Below are positions 42,500-52,180 of a DNA stretch of 64,000 nucleotides, in pieces (the first letter of the stretch is position 1; each line of letters opens with the position of its first letter). The notes beneath the pieces were generated by a model, which worked only from the letters and a program-made list of their open reading frames with translations, made no database searches and was not told where the DNA came from. The translations under genes and the position numbers were made by a program. Origin of the DNA: CAVOJY01 sp963696405 (GTDB lineage Bacteria > Chloroflexota > Limnocylindria > Limnocylindrales > CSP1-4); assembly GCA_963696405.1 (NCBI GenBank), contig CAVOJY010000005.1, positions 372,001 to 436,000 of the forward strand, read 5' to 3'.

Positions 42500-45400
42500 A
42501 TGGGCCGCTGGCCATCGGGGATCGGGTTCCCGTTCATCGTCGTGGCGCTGGGTGTCGCCCTCGTGGTTGCCTCGTGCGGGCCGGCGGGCTCCACGACCGG
42601 GCCGGCCGAGACAGACCACGGGTCAGCGGCGTTGCAGGCCGCTTCGCCTGGAACGGTCGCGCCCGCATCGTCGGCCGGCGCTTCCGCCTACCCGCCCAGT
42701 CCCTCTCCCTCTCTCAGCGTCTCGCCATCACCTGCCCCAAGCTGGGCACCGGTGCGGGTCGAGCCGCTCGTCCAGGTCGCCGACCTCGTCGCCGCGAGCG
42801 CCGATCGGGCGGGCATCGCTACCGACACGGCATTCACCCTGAGAAGCTTGACCGCCGAGCGCGCCGACGCCATGGCGGCGCGGCTCACCGTGGAGCCGGC
42901 GGTCGAGCTGCGGGTCGACCCGGGCATCGCGACCGCCGTGGTCCATCCCGCGTCCTCGCTCACGAAGGGCCGGCTCTACCGCTTCACGCTCCGAGCGCAG
43001 GACGGCGCCCTCGAGGGCTCGTGGGCCTTCCAGGTGAGGCAGCCGCTCCACGTAGTCGGAACGCTCCCGTCAGACAGGGCCACCGGCGTCCCGCTCGACA
43101 CCGGGATCGAGATCACCTTCGACCAGGACGGCACCAGCAAGGCCGCCTCCTACTTCACGATCAGCCCTCAAGGTCCGCGGGCGCTTCGAGCAGCACGGCC
43201 GCGTGCTCGTCTTCCTGCCGAAGAAGCTGGCCGAGAAGACCGTCTACACGGTCACCATCCGCAAGGGGCTCCCGCTCGACGGCTCGGACCAGGTCCTCGA
43301 GAAGAGCGTCATTCTCGCCTTCGAGACCCGCGCCCGCAGCGCGTCAGAAGGGGAGCGCGAAACCCCCGCTCCAGTTCACGGCGCGCCTGTTCGAGTCGGC
43401 GACCGGGGAACGTGCCGTCATGACGGTCGGTCCGCCGTGGAGCGGCTGCAGCTGGGTCGAATGGAACGCGCCGCGCACGGTGCCGGCTGTCGTGTACCGC
43501 TTCGCAAGCCTCGATGCCTCGCTTGCCGCCCTTCGGAGGATCGAAACGACCCTCGAGAACGCCCCGGACTGGACCAGGTGGTCGAGACCCCGGGCGCTTG
43601 TCCCGACCTCCTCACTCCAGCGCGTCGCCGGGTTCTCCGCCCGGCTGTCGCAGATGGGCCAGGGGAAGGATCAATGGGAAAGGGATGGCCGGCGCTGGTT
43701 CCGTCTCCCGACAAACCTTCCAGCCGGCTGGTACCTCGTCGAGCTGACCTACAAGAGCGAGAAGGCGCAGGCCTTCCTGCAGGTGACCGACGTCGCCACC
43801 TACGTCGAGGTGACGTCGACCCGCAGCGTCTTCTGGGTGCACGACCTCGCCTCGCGCAAGCCGCTGGCGGCTGCAGCAGTCGAGCTGAAGGGCGCGGGCA
43901 TCCTGGGGCGTACCAACGCGCAGGGTCTGCTCGTGGTCGACACACCGGCCGCCCTGGAGAAGGGGGAGCCGGTCCTTGTCGTGCGAGCCTCCGACGGCCG
44001 GGCAGCCTTCATCACCAAATCGATGGGGAACAGCCAGGACGCTGTCCGGCGACTACTACTACACGGCCGCTACTCCGAAGGCAGGGATGAAAGGGAGCGC
44101 TTCTGGTCGCTCTTCTACACCGACCGGACCGTCTACCGGCAGACCGACACGATCAACGCCTGGGGGCTCGTGCGCGAGCGCGACACGGGTCGGGTCCCGG
44201 CGGACCTGTCCGTCCGGCTGGTCGCGAGCGACTTCCCGTCCGCGCCCCCGGTTTCCGAACTCCGGCCTGCTGCGGGTCCCGACGGCACGTTCACCATCCA
44301 GGTCCCCGCTGGCGAGCTTGCCGCTCGGTTGGTACGAGCTCCAGCTCTGGAGCGGCTCCGTGCAACTCAGCGCCTCGTGGATCGGCGTCGACATCATCCG
44401 CAAGCCGGCCTTCCGGCTCTCGATCGAAACCGACCGTCATGTCTACGTCGCGAGGAACACGGTCAAGGTGACCGCGGCGGCGACCTTCTACGACGGGACG
44501 CCCGTGCCCGCCCTCGAGGTCGGCCTCGCCGACCAGCCGTGCTCGTACGCAGGAACGAAGACCACGCTCACGTCCGATGCGACCGGCCGTGCCACCGCCA
44601 CGTATGTGGCCAGCGGGGGCCTGGAAGGCCGGCAGACGTGCGAGCAGACGTTCAGAACGTACCCCGCACGCGGCGAGGAAGACGGGATTTGGGCGGCGAC
44701 AGGCGTGGTCGTCCTCGCGAGCAGCGTGCTCCTCGACGGCGAGGCCGTCCTGACGGGTCGTCGCCTGAGCGTGGGCGGCAAGGCCTATAACGTCGACCTG
44801 GACAAGGCCGAGCGGACCTTCAAGGCGGACCCCTGGGGCGGAGGATCAGCCGACGCACGTGGCACAGCTGCGGGTGGCCTGCCGGTGACCGTGAAGGTCG
44901 TCAGGCTCGTCTGGGTGCGCAAGTCCGCGGGTCAGACCTACGACTTCATTGCCAAGAAGGTGGTCCAGCTCTACGACTACAGCAGGAAGGACATCGTCAT
45001 CGCCACCCGGAAGCTGGCGACGGGCGCAGATGGTGCGTACTCGCTCGGTCTGACCGTTCCCGACCCCCAGGGCGACTACACCGTCACGATCTCGGCTTCC
45101 GACAGCATGGGACGGACGACGACGATCGAGCCGTGGGTCGAAGGGCCGCCACCGGCGCCCGACAGGCCCGAACACGGCAAGCCCTATGTCGAGATCGACC
45201 CGACCGGGGCAACCACGCCTTCCCCAGACGAGGGTGAGTGCTGGCTCTGCCGCCGGTACGGTGTCGGCGAGACCGTCCGGGTCGTCATGCGCGACGGGGT
45301 CGGGACGCTGCCCTCCGGCGGCTCGAATGCGTATCTCTTCCTGACGGAGCAGCGAGGGCTACGATCGGCCAGCGTCCAGGCGTCCTCTCACTTTGCGATC

Positions 45401-47729
45401 GCCTTCGACAGGGACGCGCCGCCGAACCTGGTCATTACTGCCGTGCGCTTCACGGGTACGACCTACCAGGCCGTGCCCCAGGGGTTCACCGCTTCCTTCA
45501 AGACGGACCAGCGTCGGCTCACGGTGACCCTCACCCCGAACGCGCAGCGCTACCGGCCCGGCGATGCGGTCAGCCTCGACGTGGCCACCTCCCGCACCGA
45601 CGATGGGGCGCCCGTCGTCGCGACCGTCACCCTGGCTGCCGTGGACCAGAAGCTGTTCGACATCGAAGCGGCTTCCGAGCATGATCCCCTGGCCGACCTC
45701 TACACGCGAGATCGGCTCGGGCGCCTTGTGGACCTACGCTTCGCACCAGTTGCCGGTCTACACCCCGGCCGGATGCTGGACCGCCGGAGGCGACGGGGGG
45801 CCACCCGGCGGCAGCCTGCGTGACGATTTCCGCGACGTCGTGCTGTTCCGGCAGGTGACCACCGACGCCACCGGGCACGCCCTGGTGAGGTTCGACCTCT
45901 CGGACGATCTCACGTCCTGGCACGTGAGCGCGGACGCGCTGACAGATGCCCTGGAGGCCGGCTCGACCTGGACCGCGATCCCGGTGGGGCTCCCCTTCTT
46001 CGTCGATGTGAGGACGGCGCCGGAGTACCTCGTGACGGACCGGCCGCTCATCCGGCTTCGCGCCTATGGGAGCGGGCTCGACAGCGGTAGCGCGGTGACG
46101 TTCACGGTCAGCTCCGACACCCTGGGCATGGCGGCGCGCACAGTGACGGGGACCGCTTTCAGCGAGGTCCAGATCGCGCTGCCGGCTCTCCGCGAAGGAA
46201 CGCACAAGATCCTCGTCGAGGCGCGGGCCGGGTCGCTCAGCGACCGCATGGCGCGCACGTTCGAGGTCGTACCGTCCCGCCTGCTCCGGAACGAAAGCTC
46301 CACCGAGACGCTCGGTGCTGGGTTCGCCCCTCGGGGTGGCCCGGGGTTCACGACGTACGTCTTTGCGGATGCCGGCCGCGGCCGCTTCCTCGGCACCCTC
46401 CAGGACCTCGCCTGGGGCGACGGGCCTCGTCTCGACCAGGCGCTCGCCGCCGCCGGGGCGCGGGGGCTGCTGGCGAAGTACTTCCCGGACGTCGCGATGG
46501 AGGCGCCGCCTGCGAGCTTCGATGTGCAGCGCTATCTCAAGAGCCGTGCGACATCCGACGACGAAAACGAAACCGAGGTGCCGGACGGGCTCGCGCTGCT
46601 GCCCTACGCGAGCGGCGACCTCGACCTGTCCGTCCGCGCCGCCCTCGCCGCCCCGGACGCCCTTCTCGAAGCGTCTGACCTGGTTTCCTTCTTTGCGGGC
46701 GTCTTCGACAGCAAGGAATCGACCCCGGAACGCCGGGCGCTGGCCCTCACGGGTCTGGCCGCCCTCGGCGAACCCGTGCTCCGGCAGCTCCAGGTCGCCG
46801 CCGCGGCGACCGGTGCCTCTCCGACCACCCGCCTCTACATCGCGCTGGGCCTCCAGGCCCTGGGCGACGACGCGACCGCTCTCTCGATCGAGCGAGACCT
46901 GCTGGGGCGGTACGGCGAGCGCTACGGCAGCCAGGTCCGCCTGCGCGTGTCACAGCGTCCCTCGGACATCTCCGAGGCGACGGCGCTTCTCGCCATGCTC
47001 GGGGCGGGGCTCGGCGACCCGATCGCCGACGCGGCCGAGCGGTACGTCGAAGCGAACCCGAGCGGCGAGACGCTGCTCAGCCTCCAGCAGCTCTCCTACG
47101 TCGACCGGGCGATCGCCCGGGCTCCCGCAGCGCGGGCGAGCCTGGCGTACGTCGTGGGCGCGGATCGCCGGGTCGTGAACCTTGGCGCCGGCGAGACGTT
47201 CTCGCTCACCCTGACGCCCGCGCAGCGTGAGATCCTCTCTGCCGAAACGCTGACCGGTCAGGTCTCCGTGACGACCTCCTGGCAGGCGCCGTTCAACCCG
47301 GCGACGGCGCCCATCGACCCCGAGCTGGGGGTGGTCCGCACTGTCCCACAGAGCGGGGCGCTCGAGGCCGGCGCGGTCGTGCGCGTGACGTTCGGGTTGA
47401 CCTTCCCGCGTGCCACCCCTGCCGGCTGCTACCGGCTCACGGAGACCGTCCCGTCCGGCCTCGTCCCGCTTCCCGCCTCCGACTGGCGCTACTGGATCGC
47501 GGAGACCGAAGAGGACGGATACGGCGAAGTCGTGCGAGTCGCCTGGCCGTACCAGGTCCAGGGGCAGCGGGTCGAGTGGTGCGTATCGCCGGGCGACGCG
47601 TACCCGCCCGGCTACCTGGCCCGCGTGGTCAGCCGCGGCACCTTCACGTGGGAGCCGGCGATCCTCCAACCTGCCTTCGCCGCCGAACGGATGGCCCTGA
47701 CCCCGCCGTCAGGAGTCACGGTGCGATGA
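42500..47729 (+). CDS. giant alpha-2-macroglobulin-like lipoprotein without thioester (four frameshifts)
   Basis: A protein of about 1740 residues. Lipobox VVASC near residue 26, a Ser/Pro linker, an Ig-like (Big_5) domain (VVGTLPSDRATGVPLDTG), macroglobulin domains including YTDRTVYRQTDTINAWGLVRERD and TVTLAAVDQKLFDIEAASEHDPL, the A2M core DDFRDVVLFRQVTTDATGHALVRFDLSD (split) and an alpha-helical region like the thioester domain. The thioester C-x-E-Q is absent where it should be (around APRGGPGFTTYVF). One-base insertions near 43165, 43340, 44320 and 45720 break the frame; each is bridged by family-like sequence. Bacterial A2Ms trap proteases; this one may be structural or need a partner. 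Stop overlaps the Kelch start. Confidence 0.82.
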
Positions 47730-49954
47730 CGTTACAGACGACGCAGCGATCCCCGAGGCGCCACACATCGGCCCGACGCCTGCTCGCGTCGCTGGCAAGC
47801 CTGGTGTTGCTGCTCGCGACGGTCGGTGGATCGCCTCCGGCCGTATGGTCGGTCGAGGCGCGCAGCGCCGGAACGTGGCAATCGGTCGCGGACATGGGTG
47901 TGGCTCGGGCGGAGCACACGGCGACCCTGCTCCGCGACGGGACGGTCCTTGTCGCAGGCGGCATGGCCGACGCGGCCACCGTCCCGGCGGTCGCGGAAGT
48001 GTTCGACCCGACGAGAGCCACGTGGGCGCCAACCCGCCCGATGGTCGCTGTGCGCCGCAGGCATACGGCGACCCTGCTTCCCGACGGTCGCGTTCTCGTG
48101 GCCGGCGGGCTGAGCAGGACGGACCGAGGAGACGACGCCATCACCTCAACCGAGCTGTGCGACCCGGTCACGCGCACTTGGACCGCAACCGGCAGCATGC
48201 GTACCCCCCGCTACGACCACGTTGCCGTGCTCCTCCGCGATGGGCGGGTTCTCGTGGCCGGCGGGCGTAACGTGGCCTCGGGCGCCGCAAGCGCCGAGAT
48301 CTTCGATCCCCAGAGCGGGAGGTGGACGGCCACCGGGAGCATGGTTGACAAACGGGCCGGCCACCGCGCGGTCGCTGCTCGCCGACGGCAGGGTCCTCGT
48401 GACCGGCGGATGGCTCAGTTCCCACGGCCCCGCGTCGGCGGAGCTCTACGATCCAGCGCACCGGCACGATGGAGCGCGGCAGCCAGCATGGGGGTGCCGC
48501 GCAGCTACCACGCGGCGACTTTGCTGCCGTCGGGCAAGGTGCTGGTCACCGGGGGCGTGGGACAAGGTGGACCCGTCGCGTCGGCCGAGATCTACGATCC
48601 CGTTATCAATGCTTGGAACCCGACCGGTGAGATGGCCACGCCCCGGTCCTCCCACACCGCCACGCTGCTCGCCTCGGGAGAGGTCCTGGTGGCCGGCGGC
48701 TGCGGCGGGTGCTGCGACATCCATTGCACACCGGGCGCGTCCCTGGCGTCTGCCGAGCTGTACGACCCGGCAACCGCCGCGTGGACAGACGCACCGCCGA
48801 TGCGGATGGGACGCAGCAGGCACACGGCCACGCTCATGGACGACGGGACCGTGCTCGTCGCCGGCGGATGGCAGACCGGGATCACGGGCGCATCGGCCAC
48901 GGCCGAGCGTTTCCGGCCGGCTGTCCCTCCGACTATCCCGGACGGGCTGCCGGTCACGAGCGCGGCGGTGGCGCCCGCCCCGAACGCCTCCGGCTGGCGG
49001 AACAAGGTGACAACCGTTGTCCTGACCGCTGCCCCAAGCGACGGCGCCGGCATTGCCCGGCTCACGTTCTGGACGACCGGGGCACAGCCAGTCCAGGCCA
49101 CCTCCGTCATAGGCTCGACCGCGACTGTAACGATCGCGAACGACGGCGCGACGATGCTCCGTTTCTTCGCCGTGGACAGGATCGGACGGGCGGAGCCGGT
49201 GCGGACGCTGGCGATCTGGATCGACCGCGCGCCCCCTGCCACCGCGCCGCCCCAGGTGAGGCTCGAGTCCTGGGGTACAGAGCGCCCGACGGCGGCACGG
49301 GTCTCGGTGTTTCTTCCGCCGGGCGACGACGTCTCCTCCGGGATCGTGCAGTTCGAGATCGAGAAGAGCCTCGGCGGCGGACCCTTCCGGCCGTTGGCGG
49401 TCCTGTCGCCTGCCCCGGGGTCCTTCCGGACGTACCTGGAAACAGGGCATTCCCGCCTCCGCGCCAGAGCCGTCGACTTGGCCGGGAACGTCGGCCGCTG
49501 GGTCGAGAGCGCTCAGGAAGTGAAGATCCCGCTGGCGTCGAGCCGCTCCGTCCGGTACGTGGGAACCTGGGGCACGGCCATCAAACGGGACTCCCTGGGT
49601 GGCAAGACACGCTTCACGACGCAGCCTGGGGCGACCGCGACGCTCACTTTCTTCGGGAACGGTGTGGCGTGGGTGGCATGGTCGGATCGGAAGTCCGGCA
49701 GGGCGACCGTCTGCGTCGATGGCCAGTGCGGCCAGCCGGTCGATCTGCGCTGGTGGGCGGGCCCGCGCCGCGCAGTGACGGCCTTCAACTGGGCGGGGTC
49801 CGGAAGGCATACGATTGAGATCAGGGCTGAAGGCACCCGGGGCCGGCCCCGGATCGACATCGATGCCTTCGTCCTCCTCGTCGGATCCCCGTCGGACGTG
49901 GGGGTCGCACCGTACCTCCTGCCTACCTCGCGGCTGGTGGCGACGGGCCGCTGA
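47726..49954 (+). CDS. secreted Kelch-repeat protein 1 (three insertions)
   Basis: A signal peptide (LLASLASLVLLLATVGG) leads into about seven Kelch beta-propeller blades of some 50 residues, each with HTATLLxDGxVLVAGG and an AE(L/I)YDPxTxTW turn. After the propeller is a module starting VAPAPNASGWRNKVTTVVLT and ending AVDRIGRAEPVRTLAIWI, shared with Kelch protein 3, then Ig-like segments. Inserted bases near 48366, 48462 and 48471 garble one blade and then restore the frame. ATG 47726 overlaps the A2M stop, so both are translated together. Total about 740 residues. Likely a surface adhesion or carbohydrate-binding propeller; partner unknown. Confidence 0.8.
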   Translation: MTLQTTQRSPRRHTSARRLLASLASLVLLLATVGGSPPAVWSVEARSAGTWQSVADMGVARAEHTATLLRDGTVLVAGGMADAATVPAVAEVFDPTRATWAPTRPMVAVRRRHTATLLPDGRVLVAGGLSRTDRGDDAITSTELCDPVTRTWTATGSMRTPRYDHVAVLLRDGRVLVAGGRNVASGAASAEIFDPQSGRWTATGSMVDKRAGHRAVAARRRQGPRDRRMAQFPRPRVGGALRSSAPARWSAAASMGVPRSYHAATLLPSGKVLVTGGVGQGGPVASAEIYDPVINAWNPTGEMATPRSSHTATLLASGEVLVAGGCGGCCDIHCTPGASLASAELYDPATAAWTDAPPMRMGRSRHTATLMDDGTVLVAGGWQTGITGASATAERFRPAVPPTIPDGLPVTSAAVAPAPNASGWRNKVTTVVLTAAPSDGAGIARLTFWTTGAQPVQATSVIGSTATVTIANDGATMLRFFAVDRIGRAEPVRTLAIWIDRAPPATAPPQVRLESWGTERPTAARVSVFLPPGDDVSSGIVQFEIEKSLGGGPFRPLAVLSPAPGSFRTYLETGHSRLRARAVDLAGNVGRWVESAQEVKIPLASSRSVRYVGTWGTAIKRDSLGGKTRFTTQPGATATLTFFGNGVAWVAWSDRKSGRATVCVDGQCGQPVDLRWWAGPRRAVTAFNWAGSGRHTIEIRAEGTRGRPRIDIDAFVLLVGSPSDVGVAPYLLPTSRLVATGR

Positions 49955-49956
49955 CG

Positions 49957-50322
49957 ATGTACCCGGTCTCGGGATGGTTCGCCGCGTTCGTCCTGACCGT
50001 GGCGATCGAGGCCCCGATCGTCGTGTTCCTCGTCCGACGGCGGGAGCCGGACCTCCTGCGGCTCGGCATCCTCATCGTCTTCGCCAACCTGGCGACCCAC
50101 CCTGCCGTCTGGTTCGTCATCCCCCAGCTCCTCCTCGTGGGGACGCTTGATTACACGCTCGCTTCCGAAACGTGGGCGACGGCCGCCGAGGCCCTCTTCT
50201 ACTGGGCCGCCATCAAGGGCCTCTCGGCCCGCCGGGCCATCGCCGTGGCGCTTGCCGCGAACGTGACTTCGTTCCTCGTCGGCCGGGCCATCGACGAGCT
50301 CTGGCCGGAACTGTTCAGATGA
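49957..50322 (+). CDS. small polytopic membrane protein
   Basis: A 121-residue hydrophobic protein with about four helices: FAAFVLTVAIEAPIVVFLV, LGILIVFANLATHPAVWFVI, ALFYWAAIKGLSA and AIAVALAANVTSFLVGRAI. No family is recognised with confidence. It starts two bases after the Kelch 1 stop and is likely part of the A2M-Kelch operon, where it might serve as a membrane anchor or accessory factor. Confidence 0.72.
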   Translation: MYPVSGWFAAFVLTVAIEAPIVVFLVRRREPDLLRLGILIVFANLATHPAVWFVIPQLLLVGTLDYTLASETWATAAEALFYWAAIKGLSARRAIAVALAANVTSFLVGRAIDELWPELFR

Positions 50323-50433
50323 TCGCGCGCAGCGCCCTGCGCATCGTGGCCGATTGATCGGTCACGGGGTATCGGGAAGGGGGCACTCCCATGTGGACGT
50401 GCTATTGGGATAGATCCGATCGGATCGGGTAGG

Positions 50434-51888
50434 CTGAGGCCGGCGCGCCGGTTCCTCGCCGCTCTCGCGGTCCTCGCTCTTGTGGCCGGTTGCGGGGGGT
50501 CGGCCGCGGCCGTGCCGGCCGGCGACCAGACACTCGGCGAAGACGCGCCGGCGGACCCCGAGGCGATCACGCTTGCCGCATCGACGGCGGGTCGCTGGGT
50601 GAATGCCGGCGACCTCCTCGCCGGCGACTTCGCCCCGCCGGGCGCCTCGCTCCGAAGGCTGTCCTCCTGGGCGACGGTCGCGTCCTCATCGTCGGCGACG
50701 ACCGATACGATCCGGAGTCAAACGGACCCTTCGGCTACGGAGGCCGAGGTCTGGGACGCATCGACGAACCGCTGGCAGAAGACGGCGAGTCTCGCCAGCC
50801 CGCGCGCCCGGTTCGTCGTCCTGCCGCTGCGGGACGGCCGCGCGCTCGTGACGGGGGGCATGGATCAGGGAGAGGAGGGTTCGCACTACGTACGACCATA
50901 CGTCTCGTACTCCGAGCGCCTGGGCGTACAGCGCGCGGACGGGGTCCTGGTCGCGGGCGGGCATCATGGGTCAGGCACGCACCGATCCCGCGGGTGCGGT
51001 TCTGCGGGATGGCCGCGTCCTCGTGGCGGGCGGGTACTACGCGTCGGGGAAAGCGCCGGGACGGACGCTCTCCCAGGGGTGGCAGCCGACGAGCGCATCC
51101 CGCGGCGCCACAGCCGGCCTGGCGCCGACGATCGAGCTGGCGGTGAGCCGCTCCGGGGTCCTGGCCGACGTGGCTCCGGAGCTGCCTGTGGCGCCGGTCT
51201 TCGCGACCGCCGAGCTGTACAACCCGGCCACGAACACCTGGTCGGCCACCGGCTCGATGGCCGTCCCGCGTTGGGGCGCTCGGCAGTCACCCTCTCCGAT
51301 GGCCGGGTTCTTGTCGTCGGCCAGCGGGATGGCAGGGAGCCTACTTCTACGACATCAGCATCGACGAGCGGGCGTTCACCGTGGCCGAGATCTACGACCC
51401 GAAGACCGGTCGCTTCCGTCTCGCCGGCACCCTGCCGACGCCGATGATCAACAACGCCCTGGTCGCGCTCGACGACGGCGGCGCCCTCCTGATCGGCGGT
51501 CATACGGACTAGCCCCAGATGTCAGCCCTTCAGGACGACGCTCCGCTTCGACGCGCGGGCCGTGACCTGGACCGCGACGGGGCGGCTGGCGACAGCCCGG
51601 ACGAGCGCGGTCGCCGTCCGCCTCCGAGACGGGCGAGTCCTGGTGGCCGGCGGCTACGACGCTTACGGCCCGACGAAGACCGCGGAACTGTACGACCCGG
51701 CCACCGGGAAGTGGACCGCCGCCCCGCCCATGCCCGCGCCCCGCGGCGGTGGTGCAGCGGTGGTCCTGCGCGACGGATCGGTGCTCATCGTCGGCGGGCT
51801 CGGTGCCCATAGCCACGACACGCAGGATTCGGATCCGTGGGGCTGGAGCGGTCTCGCGAGGGCGGTCCGCTTCATCCCGACGCCATGA
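50434..51888 (+). CDS. Kelch-repeat lipoprotein 2 (multiple frameshifts)
   Basis: A lipoprotein signal RRFLAALAVLALVAGCGGS is followed by Kelch blades spread over three frames: LLGDGRVLIVGDDRYDPES, LPLRDGRALVTGGM, LRDGRVLVAGGYYASG, AELYNPATNTWSATGSMAVPR, LSDGRVLVVG, AEIYDPKTGRFRLAGTLPTP, LRDGRVLVAGGYDAYGPTK and AELYDPATGKWTAAPPM. At least six inserted bases are needed to join them. An in-frame TAG at 51510 after LIGGHTD is bypassed by one of these, since blades continue downstream. The start is uncertain (no in-frame ATG near the signal; CTG 50434 or GTG 50482). About 480 residues when corrected. Confidence 0.68.
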
Positions 51889-52180
51889 GCGGCGCCGCCG
51901 CCAGCGCTTCTGCCTGGCCTGCGGCAAGTCGCTGGCAGGCGCGGTGCGCCGGGCCTGCCGCCTCGCGTCCGCACCCCTGGGACCTCCGACGCACCTCGTG
52001 CCGGGTGGAAACGCGCACGTCACCGCCCGCCGGCACGGCGACGCCGGTACCTCGTGGCCCGGCGAGGTTCGACCTGCTCTTCGCCGGACGGCAGGAGACC
52101 GGTGCGATGATGAACACCTTGACATCGCAGGGCAGCCGCCGCGTTCGGCTGGAAGACCGCTCGTCTCGGAGGGCGGCACG
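51889..52180. other. gap between Kelch genes 2 and 3
   Basis: Just under 300 bases with no gene I can defend. TTGACA at 52119-52124 is a perfect -35 hexamer, but no good -10 lies 16-18 bases downstream. A GGAGGG SD sits at its end for Kelch 3. Confidence 0.35.

Noticed and set aside
44636..44650. TCEQ as the A2M thioester
   Set aside because: It lies in a beta-rich macroglobulin region before the core LRDDFRDVVLF motif, not in the helical domain, and lacks the preceding Gly.
51949..52000. Zinc-ribbon gene suggested by CLACGK followed by a Cys
   Set aside because: Only one CxxC pair, no start or SD, and the frame continues into non-protein-like sequence.
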